Below the pieces are notes generated by a model that saw nothing but the letters and a program-made list of their open reading frames with translations, was not told the origin of the DNA and did no database searches. From an uncultured Planctomycetaceae bacterium (GTDB lineage Bacteria > Planctomycetota > Planctomycetia > Pirellulales > JACPPG01), in contig CAMFLN010000018.1 of assembly GCA_945957305.1 (NCBI GenBank), positions 1 through 12,999 on the forward strand: 12,999 bases of DNA, in the 5' to 3' direction. Shown here piece after piece: positions 1 through 7,284 of this stretch. The position numbers and the translations under genes are program-made. Each line of letters begins with the position of its first letter. The stretch's first letter is position 1.

Positions 1-1
1 G

Positions 2-631
2 GCCTATGCGGCTGACAATGAACTGACGCCGCAGGAAAAAGCCGACGGCTGGCAGTTGCTCTTCAATGGCCACGACACCACCGGCTGGAAATGCAACAAC
101 GACAAGCCGATTGCTACCAAGGTCGAGGACGGCGCGTTGATGCCGCACAAGGCCGGCGGCTATTTGATCATCTACGACAAGAAGTTCGGCGACTTTGTTT
201 TGAAGTGCGACGTGAAGATGGGGGACGACCAATGCAATTCGGGAATCTTCTTCCGCGTCGGAGATCCGAAGAACCCTGTCTATACCGGCTTTGAAGTGCA
301 AGTCTTCAACAGCAGCAAGACGGGCCTGCATGATTTCGGCGCGATCTACGACCTGGTGCCGCCGAAGAAAAACAACGTCAAGCCGAACGATTGGAACTCG
401 GTCGAGATCAAGGCGCAAGGGCCGATCATTACGGTCTGGGTAAACGGCGAAGAAATCAACAAGATCAACGTCGATGAGTGGCCCGAAAAAGGTAAGCGTC
501 CCGACGGATCGAAGCACAAATTCGGCGCGGCGATCAAGGACATGCCGCGCGTCGGCTATTTGGGCTTTCAAGACCACGACCACAAGTGCTGGTACAAGAA
601 CGTGAAACTGCTTGAATTGAAGCCAAAGTAA
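2..631 (+). CDS. Secreted DUF1080 (3-keto-disaccharide hydrolase fold) protein, 5'-truncated by window edge
   Basis: The reading frame is open from base 2 to the TAA at 629-631, about 209 residues. The true start lies left of the window. A TTG at 56 is only an internal codon, because the frame continues upstream with residues (AYAADNELTPQEKADGWQLL) that look like the end of a signal peptide and the usual lead-in to a DUF1080 domain. Domain signatures seen are LFNGHDTTGW near the start, NSGIFFRVGDP in the middle, TGFEVQVFN, DWNSVEIKAQG, and VGYLGFQDH close to the end. PF06439 has a concanavalin A-like jelly-roll fold and is linked to 3-keto-disaccharide hydrolysis; it is greatly expanded in planctomycetes. 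The protein is one full domain and probably acts in the periplasm or outside the cell. Its sugar substrate cannot be read from sequence. The next gene also carries DUF1080 domains and starts 69 bp downstream on the same strand, so co-transcription is likely. Confidence 0.9.
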   Translation, partial: AYAADNELTPQEKADGWQLLFNGHDTTGWKCNNDKPIATKVEDGALMPHKAGGYLIIYDKKFGDFVLKCDVKMGDDQCNSGIFFRVGDPKNPVYTGFEVQVFNSSKTGLHDFGAIYDLVPPKKNNVKPNDWNSVEIKAQGPIITVWVNGEEINKINVDEWPEKGKRPDGSKHKFGAAIKDMPRVGYLGFQDHDHKCWYKNVKLLELKPK

Positions 632-700
632 TCGCGCACGCGCTCGGACCGTGATCAGCTCATCAAAGACATTGGCAACCGATTTCCTGAGGTTCCCGGC

Positions 701-1843
701 ATGCGAGTCTTTCTGCTTTTCTCAGTCATGATGGTGGCGTTGACGTCGCAAGTTTTGGCCGATGAGCCGGGCTTTGCGCTGTCGAACTCGTTCACCATGC
801 CGCTCTTCAATGGACACGACTTGTCCGGCTGGCATGTCATGCGCGGCGAGGCAGGGGTCGAAAACGGCTCGCTGGTTTTACAGTCGGGCAACGGCTTTGT
901 GCGCACCGATCATCGCTATCGCGATTTCGTGCTCGAACTGGATTGGAAAGCTCGCAATGCCGAAAAGTGGGACTCGGGCATTTACATTCGTTCCGAGTTG
1001 CCTGGTCCCACAGGCCGCGCCTGGCCGACCAAATATCAGGTGAATCTGGCCCAAGGTTTGGAAGGGAATATCAAGGATCTGCCTGGCGCCGCGAGCACAG
1101 GCTTGGTGAAGCCGGGGGAGTGGAACCACTTCGAGCTGAAAGTCGTCGGGAAAACTGCGGAACTGGCCATCAATGGAAAGCCGGCCTGGAAAACTGATGC
1201 CGTCGCTGTGCCCGACGGTTACATCGGCCTGCAATCCGAGGTTCCCTCGGGCGGACAGTTCGAATTCCGCAACATCAAGATTACGGAACTGGGCTATCAT
1301 TCGCTGCTCGGCCAGCAAGACCTGCGCGGCGCCGACGGCTACGGCTGGGAAGGGGCCACTGGTGAGGCCGCGGAATGCTGGAAACTGGCCGACTGTGTAC
1401 TCGAGTGCACCGGCCAGCGCGGCCCCTGGCTGCGCAGCTTGCGACAATACGGCGATTTCAATTTGCGGTTGGAATACAAGCTCAAGCCTGGCGGTAACTC
1501 GGGAGTATTTTTACGAGTTCCGCACGACGGTGCTCATCGCGAGCACGAACCAGGCGAAACGCATGCAACGGGCGTCGAAGTGCAATTGCTCGATGATGCG
1601 GCCGACCGCTACAAGGCCGTGCCCGCGTCGGCACACGTCAGCCGGCCCGCAGGCGAATGGAACACGCTGGAAATTGACTGCCAAGGGCCAAAGTACCAGG
1701 TGACCCACAACGGCGTGCTGGTGGTGGACGCCGACAACGAGAAGTTCCCCGAATTGAAACGCCGCGAGCTGCGCGGCTACTTGGGGCTGCAGGACCATCG
1801 CGAACCGGTATGGTTTCGCAACGTGCGCATCATCGAGAAGTGA
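701..1843 (+). CDS. Secreted protein with two tandem DUF1080 (3-keto-disaccharide hydrolase-like) domains
   Basis: This is a 380-residue protein starting at ATG 701, with a GAGG Shine-Dalgarno match at 689-692, 8 nt upstream. Residues 1-20 form a Sec signal (MRVFLLFSVMMVALTSQVLA, cleavage expected before DEPG). Domain 1 covers about residues 33-195: it opens with PLFNGHDLSGW, has DSGIYIRSELPG in the middle and ends with YIGLQSE and FEFRNIKITEL. Domain 2 covers about 196-380: WLRSLRQYGDFNLRLEYKL, then GGNSGVFLRVP, GVEVQLLDD, WNTLEIDCQG and RGYLGLQDH. Domain 2 lacks the usual LFNG-D-GW opening and instead begins LLGQQDLRGADGYGW. PF06439 members are usually single-domain or fused to other modules, so two copies in one chain suggests internal duplication. 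It probably acts on glycosides in the periplasm together with the preceding gene. The substrate is unknown. Confidence 0.9.
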   Translation: MRVFLLFSVMMVALTSQVLADEPGFALSNSFTMPLFNGHDLSGWHVMRGEAGVENGSLVLQSGNGFVRTDHRYRDFVLELDWKARNAEKWDSGIYIRSELPGPTGRAWPTKYQVNLAQGLEGNIKDLPGAASTGLVKPGEWNHFELKVVGKTAELAINGKPAWKTDAVAVPDGYIGLQSEVPSGGQFEFRNIKITELGYHSLLGQQDLRGADGYGWEGATGEAAECWKLADCVLECTGQRGPWLRSLRQYGDFNLRLEYKLKPGGNSGVFLRVPHDGAHREHEPGETHATGVEVQLLDDAADRYKAVPASAHVSRPAGEWNTLEIDCQGPKYQVTHNGVLVVDADNEKFPELKRRELRGYLGLQDHREPVWFRNVRIIEK

Positions 1844-1862
1844 TCGGTCGCCAACAAACACA

Positions 1863-1882
1863 CGCCGGCGATGACACCGGCG
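1863..1882. terminator. Weak hairpin between convergent genes
   Basis: CGCCGG at 1863-1868 and CCGGCG at 1877-1882 form a 6-bp perfect stem with an 8-nt loop. It lies in the 48-bp gap between the stop of the tandem DUF1080 gene and the stop of the convergent PH-domain gene. There is no U-tract on either strand, so intrinsic termination is only a guess from position. Confidence 0.25.
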
Positions 1883-1891
1883 GCCGCGTCA

Positions 1892-2407
1892 CTAAACGGC
1901 GACGGGAGCTTGGTGCGCTTGCACGTTCTTGACCGCGGCGAACGAGCGTTGCGTCTTCAGGCAGATTTGCTTGAACGCTTCCGGGTGCGGCACGGCCGAG
2001 AGGCGGAACGTTTCGACCTTCCCCTTGCGGAAGATCATCTCACCGCACGGATACCACTCCTGACCGGGCAACACTTCGATTTCGATCGCGTCGAAATCCG
2101 ACAGGAGCACCGCACTATCGATCTTGGGGCTCAGCCCCGATTCGATCAGCAGACGCCGATTCGTCAAGCGATAGCGATGGTTCATGCCTGGCACCAGCAG
2201 CATGGCAAAAAAGATTCCCAAGGTGACGGGAATCGTGGCCAGCTTGAGAACGTTGCCCAGCGTCATGATGTTGCCGAAGCCCAGTCGGCTTTGGAAGGCG
2301 CGTCCCAATGCGCGGCCAAGCCCTGTGTAGGCAATCGAGGGCCAAACAGTCGTGATGGTTGCTTCGCCCAATTCGGGCGGCGTGACCCCGGCAATTGCCT
2401 GTTTCAT
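1892..2407 (-). CDS. PH-domain (bPH2/DUF304-like) membrane protein
   Basis: This is a 171-residue protein with ATG at 2405-2407; a GAGGG lies roughly 10 nt upstream on the minus strand. Residues 1-50 are hydrophilic with a GLGRALGRAF stretch. Residues about 52-73 (VLKLATIPVTLGIFFAMLLVPG) form one membrane segment. It is followed directly by YRLTNRRLLIESG at 79-91, the opening typical of bacterial PH domains of the YdbS/YdbT type (Y-x-L-T-N-x-R-L). The rest of the small beta domain follows to about residue 150 (LSDFDAIEIEVLPGQEW, MIFRKGK, TFRLSAVPHPEAF). The function of such proteins is mostly unknown; they are thought to bind membranes or partner proteins. The gene is convergent with the DUF1080 pair and shows no obvious functional link to its neighbours. 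Family assignment is moderately sure. Confidence 0.75.
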   Translation of the reverse strand: MKQAIAGVTPPELGEATITTVWPSIAYTGLGRALGRAFQSRLGFGNIMTLGNVLKLATIPVTLGIFFAMLLVPGMNHRYRLTNRRLLIESGLSPKIDSAVLLSDFDAIEIEVLPGQEWYPCGEMIFRKGKVETFRLSAVPHPEAFKQICLKTQRSFAAVKNVQAHQAPVAV

Positions 2408-2789
2408 CGCGAAATGACCCTCGCTACGGTCGAATGCCAGAAGCTAGTGGCTTAAAGCCTGAGAGAGTAACACATTCCGGCCCGGCTCGCCAGGGGCGAG
2501 GACGACCGCAGAACGGGGTTTTGCAGGACTTAGCCACCGAGAAGAGCGATCACTCCGCTGGGGAAAGGGCCGCCGAAGAGGCGCCTCCTCGACGACCCGG
2601 CAGAAGGAGCCGCTAAACCCCTTTGCCAATGCAAACCTATCTCAAGAAACGGGGGCGTCCAAATCCGTCCCGCGAACCAGCGGCGGACGCCGGGTTGCCG
2701 TCCCGCTTTCCACGGGCGCCTGCGGCGCTACCCGCTAAACGGCTTGTCAGCGACGCCCCCCGGAGCCCAGCCGTATCCATTCCGGACGA
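2408..2789. other. Gene-free spacer (382 bp) with several stems; possible structured RNA
   Basis: I see no convincing gene; short ORFs here are low-complexity arginine/proline-rich reading of GC-rich DNA. On the plus strand three pairings stand out. GTGGCT-TA-AAG (2448-2458) can pair with CTTAGCCAC (about 2528-2536). CTCGCC (2486-2491) and GGCGAG (2495-2500) form a tight hairpin with an AGG loop. GGGGTTTTGC (about 2516-2525) is an almost exact inverted copy of GCTAAACCCC (about 2612-2621). The nested arrangement suggests a folded RNA on one strand, or the leader of the PH-domain gene on the minus strand. No known riboswitch consensus was recognised. Confidence 0.35.
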
Positions 2790-3305
2790 TCATCCCTCGG
2801 GGAATTGGCGGCAATACTCGTACAAGGCCATCGCCGTGGCCGTGGCGACATTGTGGGCGTAGGGCAATCCGTAAACGGGGATTTCGACCACATCGTGCAT
2901 GAGCCGCAGCACGTCGTCGTCCAACCCTTGCCGCTCGTTGCCAACAACCAAGGCGGTCCGGCGCTGGAACGGGAAGGTGTACAAACATTTCGAGCCCGTG
3001 GTTTGCTCCAGCCCGACCAGCTGGTAGCCGTCCTCGCGCAGTTTGACCAGGGCAGGCGCCAGCGTGCGATGGACTTCGAGTGACAGGCCCGCGGGGTTTT
3101 CGGGATCGAGCGCATCCCGGGCGATCTTGCCAATCACTTTAGCGTGTCCACAGCAGACGATTCGCCGCACACCGCAGCAGCCGGCCGCGCGCACGATGCG
3201 CGATAGGTTGACATTCGTGCGCAGCGGCGCGCACGCCACGACTAAGGCGCGCTCGCGCTGCAACAGAGACTGTGGTTTATGGCGCTCGTGGGCAAACTCG
3301 GTCAT
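2790..3305 (-). CDS. TrmH/SpoU-family RNA 2'-O-methyltransferase
   Basis: This is a 171-residue protein with ATG at 3303-3305 and no strong Shine-Dalgarno site. It is a compact SPOUT enzyme with all three SpoU motifs. Motif 1 is RTNVNLSRIVRAA at residues 29-41, with the conserved Asn and Arg. Motif 2 is ALVVGNERQGLDDDVL at about 118-133, with the Gly-x-Glu turn that binds SAM. Motif 3 is EIPVYGLPYAHNVATATAMA at 141-160, where the deep trefoil knot forms; the usual SLNVSVA core appears here as AHNVATA, keeping the Asn. Such enzymes transfer a methyl group from S-adenosylmethionine to a ribose 2'-OH in tRNA or rRNA in the cytoplasm. The target RNA cannot be told. The length is that of a domain-only TrmL/TrmH-like member without an N-terminal L30e-like substrate-binding domain. 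It lies 103 bp downstream of the SBP56 gene on the same strand and could be co-transcribed, though the functions do not match. Confidence 0.88.
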   Translation of the reverse strand: MTEFAHERHKPQSLLQRERALVVACAPLRTNVNLSRIVRAAGCCGVRRIVCCGHAKVIGKIARDALDPENPAGLSLEVHRTLAPALVKLREDGYQLVGLEQTTGSKCLYTFPFQRRTALVVGNERQGLDDDVLRLMHDVVEIPVYGLPYAHNVATATAMALYEYCRQFPEG

Positions 3306-3408
3306 GAAATCAAGCGTCTCATCGTTGCTGTGTTCTTCAGCTCTGTGCTCTCGCTGCCGCGTACCCTTGACAATTGTTTCTCGTTGCCAACGACTCTCTG
3401 GCAGTTAT

Positions 3409-4866
3409 TCACGTCCAGATATCCGACGTGCAGTCGCCACCGGGATAGCGCATTTCATGGGCGCGCGCCGGTCCGTCTGGTTCGCGGCCGAAGTCGACGA
3501 AGAAACGCTCGTTGATTTTCATTCCGCCGTCGGGGTTGCAATCGATCTGCATCAGGAACGAGCCGGTCTTCGCCATGTCGGGATAAAATTGATTGTCCCA
3601 ACTGCTGAACAGCGAGCTGGTGACGTACAGGCGGCGACCGTCGAGGCTGAGCTGCAACATTTGCGGTCCGCCGACCAGCTTGTGGCCGGCCACCTCCGGC
3701 GCCTTTCCCAACAGTCCGCCGCACCATACTTGCCCCGTGAGTTTGGGATGCGTCGGATCAGAGATGTCGTATTGACGGATATCGCCGTGCAACCAGTTCG
3801 AGAAGTACAGATAGCGGTCATCCATCGAAATGAGCAAATCCGTGATCAATCCCGGCAGCGGGAAGGGAAAGCTTTTATGCTCGACTGGATCGACGGAGAT
3901 CACCTTGTTGATGTTCCAGCGATCGCCTGATTTGTACCAGTGCCACATCGTGCTCGACAGCGCGGCGCCGACAAAACCGTGCATGCTGTCGGGATTGTGG
4001 TGAAAGCGCACCTCAAGCGGAATGCGCCCCTGTTCGCCCAGGTCGGCCGTTTGGATGATTTCGCGCTTCTTCCAGTCCCAAAATAACACCCTCGTGCCGT
4101 ACTTTCCCGCCGCGACGTCGTCGAGCTTGAAACCTTCGTAATAGGTCTTGGGCGCTGACCATTCGCTCGAGACCATGACGTTATGTCGCGGCTGGTACCA
4201 GAAGTCGTAGTTGTAATCCATGCCGCGAGCGTCATGCTCCCAGCGTCCCGCGATTTCGAAGTTTTCATCCAGCAACAAAAAACCGCCCGGTGCATTGCCG
4301 TCGCGGTCGCCGAGCATGGAAATAATGATCTGCCCGTCGGGGGCGCAGTGTACGGTGTGCGGCGCGGACAGATTGGTCTTGGCTTTGACTTCTTCTGGCG
4401 CAATCACTTTGTGAATCTTGGGCGCGCGGAGGTCGGCGGTGTCGACGATGTAAATGCGACTCGACCGTTGCCCAGGGACGATTAGATAGCGACGCGACTT
4501 CTGCGCATCGCCATGGCAGGAACTGCACGCATTCCAGCCGAAATGGTGCAGCTCATCGCCGGCAAAGGGCATCGGCAGGCGATGGATGACCTGGGAATAG
4601 GTCGGCGAAGCAGGATCGATGTCGATGGTCGCCAGGTAGTCGGGTTTGTTCACCGCGGTGCCGACGTAGAGCCCGATCGTGTAGAGCAATTTTTCCGGCG
4701 GCGCTTTAAAAGCTTCGAGCGGCGAGGCGTAGCCCGGCCCACAACAGCTCTCCGCAGTGGCATTTGCTTGATCGTTCTTCGGAGGGGCGGCAAGCAAGGA
4801 CTTTCCGAGCAATCCGGGGGCGATGCTTGCTGCCGCTGTGGTAAGAAGGAAATCGCGGCGTTGCAT
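3409..4866 (-). CDS. SBP56 / selenium-binding protein family, likely Tat-exported methanethiol oxidase
   Basis: This is a 485-residue protein starting at ATG 4864-4866, with GGAG 9 nt upstream and a TATAAT box about 40 nt upstream. It is strikingly like animal SELENBP1 and bacterial MtoX along its length: CGPGYASPLEAF (42-53), PDYLATIDIDP (75-85), VIHRLPMP (93-100), DELHHFGWNACSSC (104-117), YDFWYQPRHNVM (220-231), FSNWLHGDIRQYDISDP (355-371), GGPQMLQLSLDGRRLYVTSSL (399-419) and the C-terminal RYPGGDCTSDIW (473-484). Characterised relatives oxidise methanethiol to formaldehyde, H2S and H2O2 and are copper-dependent; the His-rich motifs (107-108, 170/173, 228, 289-290) are candidate metal ligands. 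Residues 1-27 (RRDFLL followed by an Ala-rich stretch) look like a Tat signal, so the folded, metallated enzyme is probably periplasmic. The selenium-binding cysteine motif CSSC of mammals is present and is followed by His, making CSSCH (114-118), a c-heme-like pattern discussed in the findings. Confidence 0.93.
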   Translation of the reverse strand: MQRRDFLLTTAAASIAPGLLGKSLLAAPPKNDQANATAESCCGPGYASPLEAFKAPPEKLLYTIGLYVGTAVNKPDYLATIDIDPASPTYSQVIHRLPMPFAGDELHHFGWNACSSCHGDAQKSRRYLIVPGQRSSRIYIVDTADLRAPKIHKVIAPEEVKAKTNLSAPHTVHCAPDGQIIISMLGDRDGNAPGGFLLLDENFEIAGRWEHDARGMDYNYDFWYQPRHNVMVSSEWSAPKTYYEGFKLDDVAAGKYGTRVLFWDWKKREIIQTADLGEQGRIPLEVRFHHNPDSMHGFVGAALSSTMWHWYKSGDRWNINKVISVDPVEHKSFPFPLPGLITDLLISMDDRYLYFSNWLHGDIRQYDISDPTHPKLTGQVWCGGLLGKAPEVAGHKLVGGPQMLQLSLDGRRLYVTSSLFSSWDNQFYPDMAKTGSFLMQIDCNPDGGMKINERFFVDFGREPDGPARAHEMRYPGGDCTSDIWT

Positions 4867-4875
4867 GATGGTTAT

Positions 4876-4913
4876 CTCCGCAAAGGGGCTTCAGCGCAAG
4901 CTCTGGAATTATA
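4876..4913 (-). promoter_or_regulatory. Promoter -10 box and ribosome binding site of the SBP56 gene
   Basis: Read on the minus strand, a perfect TATAAT lies at 4913-4908 and a GGAG at 4879-4876, 9 nt before the ATG at 4866. The expected -35 position (about 4936-4931) reads ACGCAC, a poor match, so the promoter is probably activator-dependent or weak. The box supports separate transcription of SBP56 despite the deacetylase gene upstream on the same strand. Confidence 0.5.
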
Positions 4914-5001
4914 CCGGAGTGGGCCAGCGCGTGCGTCTCCCGGCATGCTCACGGCCGCTCGCGTGCCGAACGTTCTCGCACGATAGGCGGCGCAACAAGG
5001 G

Positions 5002-6066
5002 TCAACCCTCGTTACGAGCCCGCTGCCGCGTGCGTTGCGCGATCGTGTTTAGATCGACGATCGCGGCACGATCGCGCGCTTTGGCGACCATCTCGCAGAT
5101 CAAATCGACCGCGCGAAACTGAGGATCGGCGACATAGAGACAAGACGGATGGCCGAGAAAATCGTACACGGCGCCATTGTCGAGGACCCAACCGAACCCT
5201 TGGCGAATGGACTCCAGAAACCAGTCTAGCTGCCAGCGCCCCGTGCGAAACGCATTGATGTCGCTCACCGGGCTCATGGGGATTTCGCACAAGCCAGAGG
5301 GGTAAAGGAACGGTTGCGCCGCGGCCTGCGCGGCCACAATGCCGCGATAGACGTCCCCCTCAGGCTGTTCGCCCGGCGGTGAGTTCGGATGGGCCGGATA
5401 CTTGCAGCTGACCCAATCGAAGCCTTGCTCTTGAATCAGGGCCTGCACGTCGGGGCGATCCGCCAGCCCATTTTGAAAACCGCCCGGTGTGCGAAAGCCC
5501 TCCACCGTGATACCGGCGCGCTCGCGCAGCGCGACGGTCGCCAGGCGGATATTCTCGGCAATCGCCTGCTGCGGCGTCCGGCCGGCGATGAGCCACGGCG
5601 CGCGCTGAAAGCGAAACTGCACGTCCTCGGCGCGCGTCGCCAATACGTTGACATGATCGTAAGTGTGATTGCCGACGCGATGACCAGCCGCTACGAGGTC
5701 ACGCAGCCAATCGACGTTTTCTTGTTCGCACACCCGCCCGACGGCGAACAGGTGTACAACGCCGCCGGCCGCTTTGACGCGCCGGCAGGCCTCGACCGTG
5801 TAGGCCTTTGTTTCCGCGTTGAGATTTCCTTTCTCGTAATCCCAATGCGTGTCTTCCCAACGGGGGAAATTGCGGCTCATTTCGAGGTCCAGCGTAATCG
5901 CGACCAGCGATTTTCTCTCGGACGTAGAGTTTTCCGCTGCGAAAGCGGAGAGTGCCTTGGACCAGGCTAATGCCGCCAGGCTTCCGGCAACGCCCCGTTG
6001 CAGAAAATTGCGGCGGTCGATCTTCGGTGGGGATCGGTGCGCTTTGGTAAGTGTTCGTGGTCGCAT
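5002..6066 (-). CDS. Tat-exported polysaccharide deacetylase (NodB/CE4-like)
   Basis: The ATG at 6064-6066 gives 354 residues. Alternatives are an ATG at 6099 and a TTG at 6114, only 4 nt after the upstream stop; none has a clear Shine-Dalgarno site, and the short form gives the most usual Tat leader (DRRNFLQRG at 17-25, then an Ala-rich stretch). The NodB domain covers roughly residues 55-340. Motif 1 reads TLDLE (58-62) in place of the usual TFDDG, keeping the first acidic residue. Motif 2 is HTYDH (134-138), the two metal-binding histidines. Motif 3 is FRTPGG (191-196). FLGHPS (303-308) may carry the late His. CE4 enzymes remove N- or O-acetyl groups from chitin-like or peptidoglycan sugars using a divalent metal; relatives with altered motif 1 may act on other amides. 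The gene follows the isochorismatase-like gene by about 50 bp and probably shares its mRNA. The substrate is unknown. Confidence 0.85.
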   Translation of the reverse strand: MRPRTLTKAHRSPPKIDRRNFLQRGVAGSLAALAWSKALSAFAAENSTSERKSLVAITLDLEMSRNFPRWEDTHWDYEKGNLNAETKAYTVEACRRVKAAGGVVHLFAVGRVCEQENVDWLRDLVAAGHRVGNHTYDHVNVLATRAEDVQFRFQRAPWLIAGRTPQQAIAENIRLATVALRERAGITVEGFRTPGGFQNGLADRPDVQALIQEQGFDWVSCKYPAHPNSPPGEQPEGDVYRGIVAAQAAAQPFLYPSGLCEIPMSPVSDINAFRTGRWQLDWFLESIRQGFGWVLDNGAVYDFLGHPSCLYVADPQFRAVDLICEMVAKARDRAAIVDLNTIAQRTRQRARNEG

Positions 6067-6118
6067 GTGGAGTTCTTGCACGAGACGGTGGGCTTGCATG
6101 TCGTCCGTCGACAAGCGG

Positions 6119-7222
6119 TTATTTGCTTCGCGACTGCTCAGTACGGGATTGTGCTGACGAAGTTGGCTTGATCCACGACATCTGCGTGACCAAATGGTCG
6201 AGCGAGGCGAACGAAATCGCTGCGTTAGTAGCGAAGCGCGGATCCGGATTCGCCGGAAATGTTGCCACCGTTGCGTCCCCGACCAGGAACACGTTGAAAT
6301 CGGGCGACAGATTGTCGTAGCCGGCCGTCGTCTTGCAAAAACACATGTCGGTGTTGTAACCAGTTAGTAACACATGGCGAATGCCTTGGGCGCGCAAGAA
6401 TTGCTTGAGTGGCTCGTACCCCTCGGCGTCGTAAATGACGACATCTTGCCGAGCCACGTCGATATGCCGCGAGACAGGCACCGGCAATTCCCAGAAACCG
6501 GCGTGGTTGAAGGGGGCCGAGGGATCGAGGCCGCGAAACTGCCGGAAATAATCCACTACCGGCAAGTCCGCCGACAGTTCAAGAACCTCGGGCAGACCAC
6601 GCCCTTGATAGTCGAAGTCGGCCAGCTTCGCCGCCAAGAGCTTGGCCCCGGCGCTGCGGTCGGTGTCGCTGGGGGTGCCGCGGAACGACCGGTACATGAG
6701 TTTGCGAATCGGATCCTCTTTGCCCGGCAAACTATAGAGAATCAGCCCCACGTGCGGTCGCAATTGCTGCAGAAAGGGATTAACACACTCGCCGATGTGA
6801 CGATTGAGAATCAGATTCTTTTCCGGCGTGCATTGAAAAGCTGCGCCGGCCGGCTGTGGCGTGCGCCATCCTTGCCCATCGTCGATTCCCCAAGGGTGCA
6901 CGACGATTACCGCGGTCTCGCGAGCGCGAAGCCGATTGGGAATCTCGATAATGCCGCGCGCGTTGTAGGAAAAGCGCCAGGCGCGCACGTTCAAATCGCC
7001 ATCAGTGTCCTCGACGATCGCCGGAGCCTCGAAGCGGCGCGTTTCTCGCACGGGCTCGACAAAATCGGGATGATCCGCCAGCAACGGCTGCGGGTCGGAA
7101 ATCGGCGTCAAACGGTTTTCGTAGTGGCGCGCTGGCGGCGATTGAGCGGCGGCCAAAGCCACTAGAGACATAAAAGCCGCCACGGTTGCCAGTGACCTGC
7201 GCATGAGAAACTGCGGCGCCAT
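6119..7222 (-). CDS. Secreted isochorismatase-like cysteine hydrolase
   Basis: The start at ATG 7220-7222 is chosen because AGGAG lies exactly 6 nt upstream (plus-strand 7229-7233); the frame is open to 7264 but without a better site. The product is 367 residues. Residues 1-26 are a Sec signal (MRRSLATVAAFMSLVALAAA, ending before QSPP). The isochorismatase-like core covers about 100-350. The catalytic cysteine region is clear: HVLLTGYNTDMCFCKTT (283-299) with Cys294 as likely nucleophile, followed by VFLVGDATVAT (311-321). The first core strand reads TAVIVVHPWGIDDG (103-116), whereas the family normally has a catalytic Asp right after this strand (LVIDxQ); here His109 takes that place. Members cleave amide or ether bonds in small metabolites, mostly in the cytoplasm, so an exported one is less usual. 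It lies 62 bp downstream of the PVC cytochrome gene and just ahead of the deacetylase gene. The substrate cannot be inferred. Confidence 0.82.
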   Translation of the reverse strand: MAPQFLMRRSLATVAAFMSLVALAAAQSPPARHYENRLTPISDPQPLLADHPDFVEPVRETRRFEAPAIVEDTDGDLNVRAWRFSYNARGIIEIPNRLRARETAVIVVHPWGIDDGQGWRTPQPAGAAFQCTPEKNLILNRHIGECVNPFLQQLRPHVGLILYSLPGKEDPIRKLMYRSFRGTPSDTDRSAGAKLLAAKLADFDYQGRGLPEVLELSADLPVVDYFRQFRGLDPSAPFNHAGFWELPVPVSRHIDVARQDVVIYDAEGYEPLKQFLRAQGIRHVLLTGYNTDMCFCKTTAGYDNLSPDFNVFLVGDATVATFPANPDPRFATNAAISFASLDHLVTQMSWIKPTSSAQSRTEQSRSK

Positions 7223-7284
7223 GATTCTCTCCTGAAGTATGGACGAGCGAGACGGGCTTTTCACTGGTTTCCACGGCCTACGCG

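Noticed and set aside
2448..2475. TPP riboswitch-like CTGAGAG string
   Set aside because: Only this short string matches; the partner motifs of a TPP riboswitch are absent and no thiamine gene is near.
3380..3408. Terminator after the SBP56 gene (TGCCA/TGGCA stem)
   Set aside because: It has only 5 base pairs, a 9-nt loop and no T-run on the minus strand.
3043..3930. 295-codon plus-strand frame across the methyltransferase and SBP56 genes
   Set aside because: It spans parts of two real minus-strand genes and their gap, and has no recognisable domain or ribosome site.
6374..7165. 263-codon plus-strand frame opposite the isochorismatase-like gene
   Set aside because: It is antisense to a well-supported gene and has no domain; such frames are expected in GC-rich coding DNA.
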